DNA of 64,000 nt from Tetragonia tetragonoides (GCA_038025085.1 CM076144.1:35374501-35438500); one strand, 5' to 3'; positions 1 through 15,098 are shown, numbered from the stretch's first letter. Made by a program: numbers and translations. The notes: generated by a model not told the origin, from the sequence alone.

Positions 1-30
1 ACCCTCATATGGAGAGGAGACCTCAAGCCT

Positions 31-219
31 ATGGTTCCCTCCGATGACCTCCAGGGGGTGAATAAAGATGATGATTTTTACTGTCAATATCACCGAGTCT
101 TCGGCCACTACACGGACGACTGCATCAGCCTGAAAGAAAATATACAGAAAATCATAGACATGTGGGAAATTCTGTCACCCCTGAAAGAAGAAGATGATAC
201 CTATGGAGCCTGGAACTAG
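31..219 (+). pseudogene. gag zinc-knuckle fragment (Y1)
   Basis: A 62-residue stretch carries a knuckle of the pattern C-x2-H-x4-H-x4-C (CQYHRVFGHYTDDC) followed by a short helix-like segment. The same motif is found in element A (CRYHRCFGHLTEQC, near 41524), so this is the nucleocapsid-like tail of gag. It would bind element RNA during packaging. The 5' part of gag is outside the window and the 3' side is broken at a TAG. No protease follows. Confidence 0.65.
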
Positions 220-569
220 TTGGCTACAGACAAGAGCTAGAGGAGTCGAGTCTGAGTCCCCAGTTTTGTTGAGTTAGGAACCTCTCTTTAGGTTGAGTCA
301 TGAACAGAGGGTGTTCCCCTTTTTACTGCTTTCTAAGTCTAGTTTCTTTCTTTTGATGAGAGTTAGAGACCATTTTCTGTAAAGTCATGTGTGCTTATTT
401 CTTGCAAATGAAAAAAATTCTCTTGCTTATTTCTTTCTTTGTTTAGCTATTGATAAACCCGTTGAACTCAAAGTTGCACAAATCATCAGTTAATCAATTT
501 AAGCAATGTAAGTAAACTTCGCAAAATGAGAATGCAAATTATTCTTTTTAAACAGGGAAATGAGCAAAT
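220..569 (+). other. degraded gag-pol linker of Y1
   Basis: There is no open frame. The stretch around 420-520 (tttgtttagctattgataaaccc) is similar to 42540-42565 of element A, which lies between the G-patch segment and RT. Shortly after it, the sequence jumps to pre-integrase sequence, which marks the deletion of RT and RNase H. Confidence 0.55.
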
Positions 570-1933
570 GAACTCTCTCAACGATGCTACTCCACATGCA
601 AAGAAAAAAATGAGCCCGCTTTCTGCAACAACCTCGACACGTGTCTAATCCTAGCTTCAATTGGAGAACATCCTTGGTACCAAGATGTTTTCAACTACAT
701 CACCAAGGGCACATACCCTCCGGATGCACCAATAAGAGCTCAACAGGCCATCCGTCTCTTAGCGGCACAATACATAGAATACAACGGTGTTATGTAAAAA
801 AAGTCCCATAATGGAGTCAGCCTCAGCCTCAGATGTCTAAACGCCGAGAAAGCTGCAGAAATCATAGATGATGTACACAATTGTGTGGGCAAACCACACA
901 TGAATTGTCGAATGCTCTCTAGAAAGTTCCTACGATTAGGATATTACTGGACCACCATGGAAAGAGACTATTACGACTATGTCAAGAGATGCAAGAAATG
1001 TCAGATATATGCCAACCTACAGCATATCCCACCTTCAATACTCCATAACTTCACGTCCTTTTGGCCATTTTCTGTATAGGGAATAGACATCATTGGTAAG
1101 ATCGCCCCCAAGGGCTCTGGAGGACATGAATACATCCTAGTAGCCATAGACTGTTTTCCCAAGTGGGTTGAAGCACAATCCTATGCCATCCTAACATGCA
1201 AACAAGTGTCCAAATTCGTAAGGAACAACATCATCTGCCGATATGGCGTTCCACATGAAATCATTAGCGACCATGGATCCTACTTCAAAGTCGAAACAGC
1301 ACCCTACTAAAAAACTACAAAATCCAGCACCACTAATCATCCCCTTACCGACCCCAAACCAATAGCGCAGTAGAAGCTACCAACTAAAACCTCAAAACCA
1401 TTATCCTAAAAAATGGTAGAGAACTACAAAGATTGGCCCGTAAAACTTCCATTGGCACTTCGGGGGTATAGAACACCCATAAGGTCACCCACAGGAGCTA
1501 CACCTTATTAGCTAGTCTACGGGATGGAAGCCGTACTACCCATAGAAGTCCAACTACCCTCCATGCGCATAGCCCTAGAACGTGAACTTTCAGAAACACA
1601 ATGGATGCAAGCCCATTATGATGAACTCATTCTCATCGATAAAGAGCGCCTACGGACTCTAGACCACTCACACATGTACCAACAACGCATGGCAAGAGCA
1701 TTCAATAAAAAGGTTCGACCTCGAAATCTGAAAGAAGGGGATTTAGTTTTGAAGGAATTGCGTGCACCAGTTACTGACCCCAAAGGCAAGTTCCGACCAA
1801 ACAGGTCTGGTTCGTTAATCATCAAAGACATTTTATCAGGAGGTGCAGTCCGGCTTATGGATATTGATGGCGTCGAGTTCAGTTAGCTCACCAACATGGA
1901 TCAACTGAAGAAGTGCTACGTCTAAAAAGAATT
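570..1933 (+). pseudogene. Ty3/gypsy integrase remnant (Y1)
   Basis: The zinc-binding part is seen at 885-1079 (YYWTTMERD then CKKC). The catalytic core follows with GIDIIGKI at about 1080, ISDHGSYF at about 1264 and a degraded third-acid region near 1365. The C-terminal part is open from 1524 to 1886 (MEAVLPIEV, then GDLVLKELR). At least five in-frame stops and several frame changes separate these blocks. It aligns throughout with the integrases of A (51306-52042) and X1 (31463-32794). The enzyme would join element cDNA to the chromosome; this copy cannot be functional. Confidence 0.85.
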
Positions 1934-2222
1934 CCGAAAAAAGAGGCGCCGTACGCAAATTGAACGAACTACGCTGGCCTGATTCCACACCGGATACGTA
2001 GCTAACCCTTTAAAGGGGCCCGACCAAAATCAATCCAAAATTCCATTCAACTCATTCAAAGAAAATGACAAACTTTATTCAAACTGAACAAATAAGCTTA
2101 CAATGCATAAATTGAACTTCCTAAGGTTACAAAAAAAAAGTGCAACTATGAGGGTTTAAGCTAAACATATTCTTACTACTTTTTTTTTTTAAAACTAGAC
2201 TTTCTTTCTAAAGAAAACTACT
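1934..2222. other. spacer between integrase and antisense gene (Y1)
   Basis: There is no gene. The segment CTGGCCTGATTCC followed by a 'tacgtagctaaccc'-like block (about 1975-2007) recurs just after integrase in X1 (about 32928-32950). This conserved post-integrase block is therefore older than the split of the X and Y families. AT-rich sequence follows. Confidence 0.5.
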
Positions 2223-3189
2223 TTAATCCTTCTTCCCTTTAGAAGGCTTTGTTGAAGAGTTCTTCTTTGAAAGACCTTGGCTTGAGGACGACCTATGATC
2301 GCTTCCTTGAGCTGGGGGCTTGCCTCTTTTCATAACATGATAGCCTTCCTCGTAAGGCCCTTCCTTTCTTTTCTTGCTTTCACTTCCTGAATCATACCTA
2401 GGTACTAGCTGGTTCCACTCCTCATGGCGAATGGCTCGCCTTGCTTCTCCATCACTGCCGGAAAGCCAAGTTAAGTAAGTCTCAGAAACTTGAGTTGGGG
2501 TAATCACCCGAAGTACTATGAAACGATCCTTGCCACGCCAGTATGTGCTCCATCTTTGAAAAAATTTAGTTGTCAGAGCCAGGGTAGGTTGTCTCGTAGT
2601 CTCCTGACGAGGGATAACCTGTTTTAAACCATATTGCCTCATGACCCTAGAGGGAAAAGAAACATGTACTCCTTTACAAACCCACTATCCTAGTGTAGGG
2701 AATAAATTTACAGCAGGCAACCAAAGAGGTCAAACCCCACCAAGGGCAGAGTACAAAGGCATGTCGATGACAACGCCTAAATATTGCATCCTGTACAGAA
2801 GAGGAAGCAAACTTTTCACAAATTTGAACTAAGTCCACATCGACACAAAGAATCATGCTTTTGGCTTCCGCAGATGACAAGCCTAGAGATTTCCTGTACT
2901 AATTACTAAAACCGTCCCTCAAATAAGGCACAGCTGGGGGAAGAACATCATACATGTTAGTAATTACAGCAAATTCTTCTACTAAAGGGCATATTTTAGT
3001 GTTACCAAAACGGAAAACGTGCATGTTTGGGTCCCAATAGTTCAATGCAGATCGAAGAAGAGGCCACAAGATTTTTGTCGGTTTCAGAGCCAACAAGGTC
3101 GAGATATGATACGGAGCCAGTTCAAGTTTATCTTCTACAGTCAGATTTTTGCACCAAGCGTCGAACAGATTTTCAAAGGATTTCACCAT
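2223..3189 (-). pseudogene. antisense DUF7745-like gene of Y1
   Basis: The start at 3189 gives a protein with an N-terminal domain containing YWDPNMHVFRFGN and CPLVEEFAVI. This is the pattern of the plant DUF7745 family often found on gypsy-like elements. Later blocks are CPWWGLTSLVACCKFIPYTR (about 2680-2760) and a C-terminal domain from MRQYGLKQVIP (2642) with a lysine/serine-rich basic tail ending at 2223. Stops or frame changes near 2899 and 2674 and a shortened middle break the gene. The X1 homologue (33195-34772) shares FRFG, CPLVEEF and WW...PFTRIIGL. The function is unknown. A TATA box lies about 70 bp upstream of the ATG, so it has its own promoter opposite to element transcription. 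Confidence 0.6.
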
Positions 3190-3260
3190 GATAAAAGCTT
3201 TGAGAAATTTGGGGTGCTAAAGTCTGAAAAAGTGATATGACATTGAGGATCCTGTAAATC

Positions 3261-3270
3261 CTATTTATAG
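3261..3270 (-). promoter_or_regulatory. TATA box of the antisense DUF7745-like gene (Y1)
   Basis: The minus strand reads CTATAAATAG about 72 bp upstream of the ATG at 3189. Y2 has the matching CTATAAAAAGG at 23996-24006, and X1 and X3 have TATA boxes at the same relative place. Position and conservation support it; transcription was not observed. Confidence 0.6.
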
Positions 3271-3296
3271 GCAAAAAGTCGGGTCAAAAAAGCTCA

Positions 3297-3405
3297 AAAG
3301 CAGAGCCCTCAACGACTCTGGCCAGGGCAGCTAGCGGCTGTGACCAGCACTGCTAGCATCCCTCAGCAACGGCCCAGAGCCGCCAGCGGCCCTGGCCTCG
3401 GCCCA
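3297..3405. repeat. GC-rich palindrome cluster upstream of the DUF7745-like gene (Y1)
   Basis: Imperfect copies of the palindrome GCCGCTAGCGGC occur here, for example GCAGCTAGCGGC and GCCGCCAGCGGC, spaced by 'ctgtgacca' and 'ctggcc'-like linkers. They begin about 30 bp upstream of the TATA box. Similar clusters lie in the Y LTR and upstream of the Y PMD gene. Confidence 0.6.
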
Positions 3406-3769
3406 GTCCAATTTTCCTCCCGTTCTCGTCCACCCATTTGGTCCATTCCGCACGGTGCTAAGCCGAATTTTCAAAGCGCAACGCGGTTGCAAGGCCCGAG
3501 ACTCTCTTAGTTTTATTCTTTTTCTATTTTCTTTTTTATTATTTTCTTTTTTTTAGGGGGTATAATATGTGGTATTTTTTCTTTTTCTCTTACAATTTTT
3601 ACCTTATTTTTTTATTTTATTCCCTAAATTGTGTCCTACTCTTTATTACATAACACGTTGCATACTTAGTGATAAGACGTGCATAATCGAGTCATAATAG
3701 CATACATATCATATGAAATGTACAAAAAAAGCAATTCGACTTTCAAAGACCAAGATTTACAAATCAGGT

Positions 3770-4498
3770 CTACACCCCTCAGTTGGGGTCATCATCACGA
3801 CATCACCATTGTTATCAGCCTCATCTTCAACGGAAGGCCCATGACCGATATTCGCGGCCGAGTAGTAGAAACAGCCCTGAGTACGGAACGAGCTGTAAAT
3901 CGGCCTACTGTTGTTGGGTCTCATGTCCCGTCCATCATACATAGGCGCACGCATAGGGGTACCCGACGAAAATCCCAGCCCGAAGAGGCTCTCCGTAGCT
4001 TGGCTAGAAAAGTCCATAGCCACATTCTAATGTGAAGGCCCAGCTTCAGCCACATCCCATCCAAGAGCATTCGCCCAACCTCCAGCCATGGGAGTCATAA
4101 TGGGCCTACTACTCAAAGAGGGCTGGAAACCCGCTGTACAAAACATCTCAGGCACAGGAGGGTGCAGCCTAAAAGGTCCGGGCGCCTCATCAACAGAAGG
4201 CCTGGTCACAACCACAGTAGCGGAACGAGCAACAAATGGTCTATTCGCCGAAGAAGCTCTCACTGCTGATGAATGTCGAGGTCCCACAGAAGACGAAGAA
4301 TGTGACATCTGCATGCAATCAAGACAAGAATGTTAAACTAAGCACTCCACGTAGCTAAACAAAAGGACAAAACTACACTTACACTGGAAGTCCCGGATCG
4401 AGAACTCCGCCCTAAACCCATCACCCGGCTATATCCCTTCTTCAGCAAATGGATGAGCTTGAAGACTTACATTGGGAAGTCTGTTCCTGGTTCAGCTA

Positions 4499-4546
<48 letters not shown>

Positions 4547-5060
4547 AAAGTAAGTATTCGAAAACAACACAAATCAGAAAACAAGAGAGGATAAAAACTT
4601 ATCCCCACACAATCATCGGGAAATGGTAAGCCCTGTACCGCGTCTCCGTCATCACTATGTAGGGGAAACTCCTCTGTTATACGACCCCCACTCTCAACAA
4701 TGTACCTCACCTCATTACTCGGTAAGGTCACACTTGGGGCTGACTACGAGGGACTATAGAGTGGAACCTTCTATGTCCCCGAGGAGCCAAACGATCCGCC
4801 TACAAAGACACAAAAGTCAGTATGCTACATATACAACTGAAAAGCACGAATCAAGATTTTACCTCAGAAGTAAGGTCCGACATCAAGTAATTCAAGCTTT
4901 CTCTCTCTACAAGTGAAAATTTCAAGTTTCAGATTCGCAAGATACAAGTACCCGTTCAACAATGCAACCCAAAATTCAGCTACTAGGCGAAAAATTAGAC
5001 AAGTTCAAGACAAAAAGCAAGGAACATGGTCAAGAATAGACTTATCTTCAAGGAGCTTGG
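3770..5060 (-). pseudogene. antisense gene of Y1 that has lost its PMD core exons
   Basis: The 3' exons match the Y2 PMD gene: a serine/proline-rich last exon (about 3770-4314, with SQATESLFGLGFSSG and PPVPEMF), an exon near 4385-4500 and one with EEFPLHSDDGDAV and LPFPDDC (about 4600-4735). Upstream, the sequence matches the Y2 5' untranslated intron (16460-16600) but not the PMD core. The exons that carry the PMD motif in Y2 (21673-22300) are absent. A short possible start exon (MSDLTSE) ending at a GTAAAA donor near 4863 may replace them. In-frame stops exist. It could be a simple deletion derivative or a differently spliced gene. Confidence 0.5.
4502..4544. repeat. (AG)n microsatellite
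   Basis: About 21 AG units lie inside an intron-like part of the antisense gene of Y1. The Y2 equivalent (near 22760) has only a short ctctct run, so the tract expanded in this copy. Confidence 0.95.
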
Positions 5061-5149
5061 AGCTCGACAATGGCGGATGGCTTGGAGAAGATGAAGACGA
5101 AGCAAAATGGAGCAAAACGCGAGAAAGGCTCGCGAAGAACCAATTTATT

Positions 5150-5215
5150 CGGACAACGCGAGCGCCGCTAGCGGCGCTCACGAAGGCCGCCAGCAGCCCT
5201 GGGTGGTCTGCACAC
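5150..5215. repeat. GC-rich palindrome cluster upstream of the PMD-type gene (Y1)
   Basis: It contains GCGCCGCTAGCGGCGC, a perfect 16-bp palindrome, then a weaker GCCGCCAGCAGCCC. The Y2 equivalent is at 16320-16345 (GGCCGCTAGCGGCGC). Confidence 0.7.
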
Positions 5216-5429
5216 GCGGGCCCCCGTGCTGCCCCACGACATTTCTCAGCCCAAAAACCATTATTTGGCACAGTTTGTTCGCGACAAAGATCAGTACCAA
5301 GTACACGGGAACAGGCCCCTTGGCCCACTAATTCAAAATTCAACAGTCGGCTCATTTCATGGTATCGTCTACTATTAGGTAAAACTAACCCATTGATTTT
5401 GCAGGGTCCCTAATTGCACAAGCCCAGGT

Positions 5430-6102
5430 ATTCTCTAGCACTATTCATCTATTTTATTCGAAGTTATTCGTTTGTTTTATTCAAAGCTATTCATTTATTT
5501 TATTCGAATCTATTCACTTGTGTTAGTCAATGATCGCTAGTGCGGTTAATCTGTTCTTTTTATTTGAAGCTACTCATTCTGTGTCAGTCAATGATTGCTT
5601 ACACTATTGCGGTTATTCTGTCCTTTGTTTTTATATGTTTCAGTCAATGATTGCTAGTGCATTTAAATTGTTCATATGTTTTCTAACCATTTACAGCCGT
5701 CATTTTGATTACGCCGTGTCTTGTTTTTTGTTTCTTGTGCAGGGACGGAGTCTTGGCATCCGCCGAGTGGTGCTTAGTCACTGTTTGCTAAGGATAAAGC
5801 GTTCTATACTGTTCACTCTCAAAGTGTCGCTAAATTTTTCATTTACTCTGAATACAGGTCCCTAACAGGCGTCAATTCCTTCCATGAGCGTTGTTTGCCC
5901 TTGCTAACCATTAGCTTTGCTTTTCTTGTGTTCACAGAGATGAAATCTTAGCGCGGTACGAGCTTGTCTCAGTACAGGTGAGCCTTAATATGCATGCATA
6001 CTGTATACTCTCACACACCACGCGCACATCAGCATCCTGCATGTCGCCTTCGGAATTCTCTAATCTTCGCTTTTACTCAAGCTCTATCAAAGTGGAGGCT
6101 TC
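5430..6102 (+). other. 3' untranslated region of Y1 with short repeats and polypurine tract
   Basis: Repeats of about 24 bp built on TTTATTCGAAGYTATTC run from 5430 to 5580, followed by repeated 'cagtcaatgattgctagtgc' blocks (5530-5665). Flanking parts (for example 'catttacagccgtc' near 5690) match Y2 near 15505, but the repeat arrays of the two copies differ. The region ends in the polypurine tract AAAGTGGAGGCTTC (6089-6102), which would prime plus-strand DNA synthesis. Confidence 0.6.
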
Positions 6103-6481
6103 TGTAGACGCCAAAAAAGTATCTTCAGATTTCTCCGCAAAAGCCCGATGATGAAAGGAGTAATTTATAAACTTGAATGCTATTTTTGCTTTGATATGTA
6201 AAATAAGGTCTCAGGTTTTTTCTCGATCACTCTTTTATTTCGATCACATTCAAAAGTCTCGTTCAAGAGCTTTCCAACGACACCTCTTGTGTCTTTTTCT
6301 CACTCTCGGTGGCCAAGTTGCTAGCCGAGGGTAAAACCGTCTTTTACGTAGAAAGGTAAAACAGTCTTTTCACATTTTCGGAACATTAAAAAGTTCCTCC
6401 GAAAATTAAAATTGACTGGATGTCGTCATAATGACGACATTCAGCTGGCAGGCTCACAGCCGCTAGCGGCCTTGGGATTTT
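6103..6481 (+). repeat. 3' LTR of Y1, truncated
   Basis: It begins TGTAGACGCC directly after the polypurine tract and matches the Y2 LTR (13788-15098, reverse strand) for about 380 bp, including the block with the 'atgtcgtcataatgacgacat' stem. Similarity stops near 6481, so about 930 bp of LTR are missing. Confidence 0.75.
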
Positions 6482-10639
<4,158 letters not shown>

Positions 10640-11700
10640 TTGTTATGTGTCACGTTCTAATTTGGCTGTGTATAATTTTAATTTCATACATTGTATTATT
10701 TTGTGACTAGAAAAGGGTCCGGTGAAGTGGTATGATTCTTTATTTGGATACTAAGCGATACTAAATTTAGCTAGAAAATGTGTTGACAGATAGGGTATTG
10801 TATGCTTGGTTGTAATATTGTTCTTTTATACATTGTATATAGCTAGAAAATTAGCATACTTGGAAAGGCTTTGAGGGTTCGAACGACCCTTAGTATTGCT
10901 TGTGATGATCTTTTGGCAAATATACTTAATTTTGTCGTGCAAAAAAAAAAAAAAAAAACAAAGTGATCCTGAATTTGATGTTAAGAGTGTTCAAATTTCC
11001 TTTTTCTTTTATCCGTTTGCTCAAATTCAAAAGAATGAAAAAGAAACGGCATGGTATCTTTATTAGCAACAGAAGACCACTACACACTAGACATTACAGT
11101 ACTATTGAGATGGCCTATCTTATGGGTCGAGGCCCAACTCTTCCAATTAAAACTCTTCTCGAATTTACCTGTAGACAAATTATGGAGGTATATACCATCC
11201 CCACGTGCATACCAATTACATTCTTTGTAGTTACAGGCCTCCACAAAATGATAACTACAGAAAAACACAACCAGATTTTCGCCATGGCCCTTAGACCATT
11301 TCATGTCACATATAAACATGGTCGTCTCAGCAAAGTTTGGTTTAAAGCTCCAATGTATTTCTTGTAAGAGCCGAAGTGTATGTTCACCAAGGTCGTCATC
11401 TTTTGATCTGCAATGAACAGTCAATACCTCATTGTTGGGCAACTCATTCATGACTTGAACTCGAAATTTTGGGTAACTGTTGACAAGACTAGTAGGACCC
11501 ATGCCTACTAATATAATTAGACTCAAAACAACTACTTGTTCCAACATGGGCAACCCGCAATGTCACTTCTTTGAAATCATGGTTGTTCTGAAACTCCAAC
11601 ATTATCATAAGGTGTGTAAGAAGAAGGATAAAAAAATGAAAACTAAAAACTTATTGGGAAGTTGTGTCGTAAAATGAGTCATTACCTTGAAAGTGAAGTC
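10640..11700. repeat. tandem duplication, unit 1 (with intact S-protein homolog)
   Basis: The block from 'tgtcacgttctaatttggctg' to 'gagtcattacctt' recurs at 12675-13735 with the same order of landmarks: an A-rich run, the S-protein gene and its 5' flank. The offset is about 2.03 kb. The two units differ by scattered substitutions and small indels. Confidence 0.8.
11080..11553 (-). CDS. S-protein homolog (plant self-incompatibility S1 family), secreted
   Basis: The protein has 157 residues. A hydrophobic N-terminus (LEQVVVLSLIILVGMG, residues 4-19) looks like a signal peptide, so it is probably secreted. The mature part has the S1-family order: FRVQVMNELPNNEVLTVHC, RSKDDDLGEHTL, IHWSFKPNF, TTMFICDMKW and CNYKECNWYARGDGIYL. 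The conserved cysteines in VHC, FIC and CNYKEC are present. Length fits the family. Family members are small secreted proteins; the founding poppy protein is a pollen-recognition ligand, and most others have no known role. The start could also be Met3. The frame is intact, unlike its tandem copy. No introns are needed. Expression is unknown. Confidence 0.8.
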   Translation of the reverse strand: MPMLEQVVVLSLIILVGMGPTSLVNSYPKFRVQVMNELPNNEVLTVHCRSKDDDLGEHTLRLLQEIHWSFKPNFAETTMFICDMKWSKGHGENLVVFFCSYHFVEACNYKECNWYARGDGIYLHNLSTGKFEKSFNWKSWASTHKIGHLNSTVMSSV

Positions 11701-12674
11701 CAAAACGACTATGGTGAAGTCGACGATGCAGACCACTCTCCCAGGCTAATGCAAAGAATCCCCAAAGACGTGAAGTAGTTGTTCGAGACTTGGAATGCAG
11801 AGAATACGAATTGCCAGAAAAAGATCGAAGAAGAAAACTTTTGGATCAAATTTCTTTTGTGTATCTCAAACCAATTTAGGCCAAATCAATATATAGAAGG
11901 GAAAGAGTGTAACGTCTTGAAATCTGAAAGATCTCTTTGCAATAAATAAGGAGTAACTCAAGCTAGAAACGGTTTTGGGTGTGTTGTTTTTCACTGAAAC
12001 TGAACTGAACTGAACTGAATTGAAATTAACTGAAATGCATAGTAATCCTTGAAAGAAAAAGTATATCACATCACTTCACTGCACTGAACTGAACAAACTA
12101 AACACCATCGAGTTGACCTAAACTTATTACTTAATAAGTGGAAAAAAACACACCTTTTGTAATATCCAAAAAGATAATGAATCGACAAATAAAAAAAATC
12201 GGTAATAAAATTAAAAACCGAATAGGACCAAATGAATATAAATATCGGGAATACCGTAACGTTTTGAAAACTGAAAAATCTTTCGTAAAAATACATGAGT
12301 AAATTAAGGTCGAAACGGATTTTTAACACCTAAGAAAGGTAATCAATCAATTAAATAAAACTGGCAATAAATTCTGTCAATCACAAAACGGATGCAGACA
12401 AGGTTCATAATAAGTATACAGGGCAAAAGATACGTAATTGAAACGATTTTTCCCCCTGTGCGATTTTTTTTCCTTTTTAAAGTAAAAGTCATAGAAGAGA
12501 TGTGCCAATTAAGCTGTTTTTATTTTCATTTTTCTTCCTTATTTTTTGGGTAGATTTAACTACTAGTTTCACACTTCCCCTCCTAACCAAATATTTCCTC
12601 CTAGCTGAAATGTTTAACTCCTAAAATTCTCTCCAAGCTAAAATATTTTTCCTCTAAAAAGATTCTTTCTTTTG
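11701..12674. other. spacer between the two duplication units
   Basis: No gene is recognised. At about 11995-12035 there is a short tandem run of the pentamer CTGAA with variants, with a few more copies near 12085. The two segments 11880-11945 and 12235-12310 share an 'accgtaacgttttgaaaactgaaaaatct'-like block, a minor internal repeat. Confidence 0.5.
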
Positions 12675-13735
12675 TTACGTGTCACGTTCTTATTTGGCTG
12701 TGTAGAATTTAAATTTCATACATTGTAACATTGTGTGAGTAGAAAAGTATCCGATTTAGTGATATGATATTTTATTTGGACACTACGTGATACTGAATTT
12801 AGCTAAAAAAAGGTGTTGAAAGAGGGAGTCTTGTATGCTTAGTTGTAATATTGTTCTTTTACACATTATATATAGCTACAAAATTAGCATACTTGGATAG
12901 GCTTTGAGGCCTCTAAAAAGGGCCCTAGTATTGCTTGTGATGATTTTATTGGAAATAAGTTGCCTAAAAAAATTATCTTTGTCGTACAGAAAAAAAAAAA
13001 AGTGATCCTAAATTTGACGTTAAGAGTGTTCAAATTTTATTTTATTTTTTCTTTTTTTTTTCCTGTTTGCTCATATTCAAAAGAAACGACATGATATCTT
13101 TATTACAAATAGAAGACCACTACACACTAGACATTACAATACTATTGAGATGGCCTATCTTATGGGTCAGGGCCCAACACTTCCAATTAATTTTTTTATC
13201 GAATTTACCGGTAGACAAATTGTGGATGGATAACCCATCCCCACGTGCATACCAATTACATTCTTTGTAGTTATAGGCCTCCCAAAAATGATAATTACAG
13301 ATTAACACAACCAGATTTTCGCCATGGCCTTAGACCATTTCATGTCTCATATAACACATGGTCGTCTCCACAAAGTTTGTCTGAAGCTCCAATGTATTTC
13401 TTGTAAGACCCAAAGTGTATGTTTACCAAGGTCGTCATCCTTTGATCTGAAATAAATAGTCAACACCTCATTGTTGGGCAACTCATTCATGACTTGAACT
13501 CGAAAATTTGGGTAACTATTGACAAGACTAGTAGGACCCATGCCTACAAAAATATTAGACTCAAAGCAACTACTTGTTCCAACATGGACAACCAGCAATG
13601 ACACTTCTTTGAAATCATGGTTCTTCTGAAACTACAACAATATCATAAAGTGTGTAAGAAATATGGAGAAGGATAGAAAAATGAAAAACTAAAAACTTAT
13701 AGGAAAGTTGTGTTGTGAAATGATCATTACTTGGA
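12675..13735. repeat. tandem duplication, unit 2 (with broken S-protein homolog)
   Basis: This matches unit 1 (10640-11700) in the same orientation. It carries the same LTR-free AT-rich flank and a frame-broken copy of the S-protein gene. Confidence 0.8.
13120..13604 (-). pseudogene. S-protein homolog, tandem copy, frameshifted
   Basis: Two frames together match the intact gene at 11080-11553. The N-terminal half (start about 13604) keeps FRVQVMNELPNNEVLT and SKDDDLGKHTL; the C-terminal half keeps YKECNWYARGDGL and NLSTGKF. A small indel near 13345-13365 splits them. The VHC cysteine has become YF (LTIYFRS), and the signal-peptide start is altered (VVHVGTSSCFES). It is a decayed duplicate, unless the break is a sequencing error; the lost cysteine argues against that. 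Confidence 0.75.
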
Positions 13736-13787
13736 GGAGAACATACTGCAACAGAAAGCAAGGATCAGTTGTCTCAAGTATGGATAT

Positions 13788-15098
13788 TGCAAGGATCCGG
13801 GATTATCTCGACACAGAGTGTGTTCTTATAGAAAATTTGTAAGCTGGGGGCTTTAGATAAGTTCAAGGAACCGTCGAGTTAGAAAAGCTTTTAAAAAGAC
13901 TTGAATTGAATAAAAACCATGAAAGAGGTCACAAATCTACTATCGGCGTTTTATTAAAGGGACAAACCGAATGGACAACCCAATAGCGTGATACGTAAAC
14001 TAATCATGTTTTTAGAAAGACTCCCGCTCATATAGAACATATGAGTACCCAAGAACAAAGGGTTCGAGGGCGAAGGTACGAGGTGGGAAGGTGTTAGGCA
14101 CCCAACTCGCTCGTTATATGACGGCCTCTACTAGCTCAAGTTTGCATAAAGACATGATTCCCACATAGACCAGATGAACAACCTAGATTAGACTATTAAT
14201 TGGTTCATCATAAGCATCACGACATTTATTATTTACCCTTATTTAGACATGCATTCGATTGGCAAGTTGAACATTACAATAGTTAGACATGCTTATTTAC
14301 AGAATGGAAAGCCAATATATAGTAAGCAATAAAATGCATGATTAGCATGATATCTACATTATGACTACTAGAAAATAAACAATTAATCAATTAATTTAAT
14401 TTGAGCCCTCAGGAGTTTGTACCTGAGCTGTAGGCTATTTATCAAATGAATAGTAACAACAAGATCTCAAGCAAAGAATAAATTTGGAAGAAAGAGGGGG
14501 AAGCTCGGGAGTAGTCAACCAAGAATGGAGGTTGTCAACTGTAGATTGTGTGTTTTGAACTGAGGGAGGAGAGTCGTATTGATAGGGAAAGGAATAGGGT
14601 TGGACGGGTGAAGAATTGCCCAATTTTGAAGATCGGGCTTGAAAAAAAACGGGCCTCAGCAGACCGACCGAGCGCCCGCTAGCGGCATTGGGAAATCTCC
14701 CAGCGGTGCTGGCTAAAATCCCAGCGCCACTGGCGGCTGTGAGCCTGCCAGCTGCATGTCGTCGTTATGACGACATCCAGTCAATTTTAATTTTCAGAGG
14801 AATTTTTAATGTTACGAAAATGTGAAAAGACCGTTTTACCCTTCTACGTTAAAATGCGATTTTACCCTCGGCTAGCAACTTATCCACCGGGAGTCAGAAA
14901 AAGACACGAGAGGTGTCGTTGAAAAGCTCTTGAACGAGGCTTTTGAATGTGATCAAAATAAAGGAGTGATCGAGGAAAAACCTGAGACCTTATTTTACCT
15001 ATCAAAGCAAAAATAGCATTCATGTTTATCGACCTTATTTTATCTTTCATCATCGGGCTTTTGTGGAGAAATATGATGACGTTTTTTTGGCGTCTACA
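13788..15098 (-). repeat. 3' LTR of Y2 (about 1.31 kb)
   Basis: It has TG..CA ends: on plus it opens TGCAAGGATCC and closes GGCGTCTACA. The terminal CGGATCCTTGCA resembles CGGGTCCTTACA, the LTR end before the primer site of element A, so both belong to one family. It contains GCCCGCTAGCGGCA and related palindromes at 14680-14755. The 5-bp flank is gatat (13783-13787); the matching site cannot be checked because the other end is missing. Confidence 0.8.

Larger units (their letters stand above)
1..6481 (+). mobile_element. Y1: decayed Tat-like Ty3/gypsy LTR retrotransposon, 3' part
   Basis: The element reads on plus: a gag zinc-knuckle fragment, an integrase remnant, two genes on the opposite strand, a repeat-bearing 3' untranslated region, a polypurine tract (6089-6102, AAAGTGGAGGCTTC) and the start of a 3' LTR (TGTAGACGCC at 6103). 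The 5' LTR lies outside the window. Protease, RT and the first RNase H are missing: sequence jumps from a gag-pol linker to the region just before integrase, an internal deletion when compared with element A (39589-52042). The antisense genes between integrase and 3' LTR are a Tat-lineage trait. The copy is certainly dead. Confidence 0.85.

Noticed and set aside
4913..5413. 166-codon open frame on plus at the 5' end of the Y1 antisense gene
   Set aside because: It covers the 5' untranslated intron and palindromes of the antisense gene; the matching Y2 sequence has no such frame.
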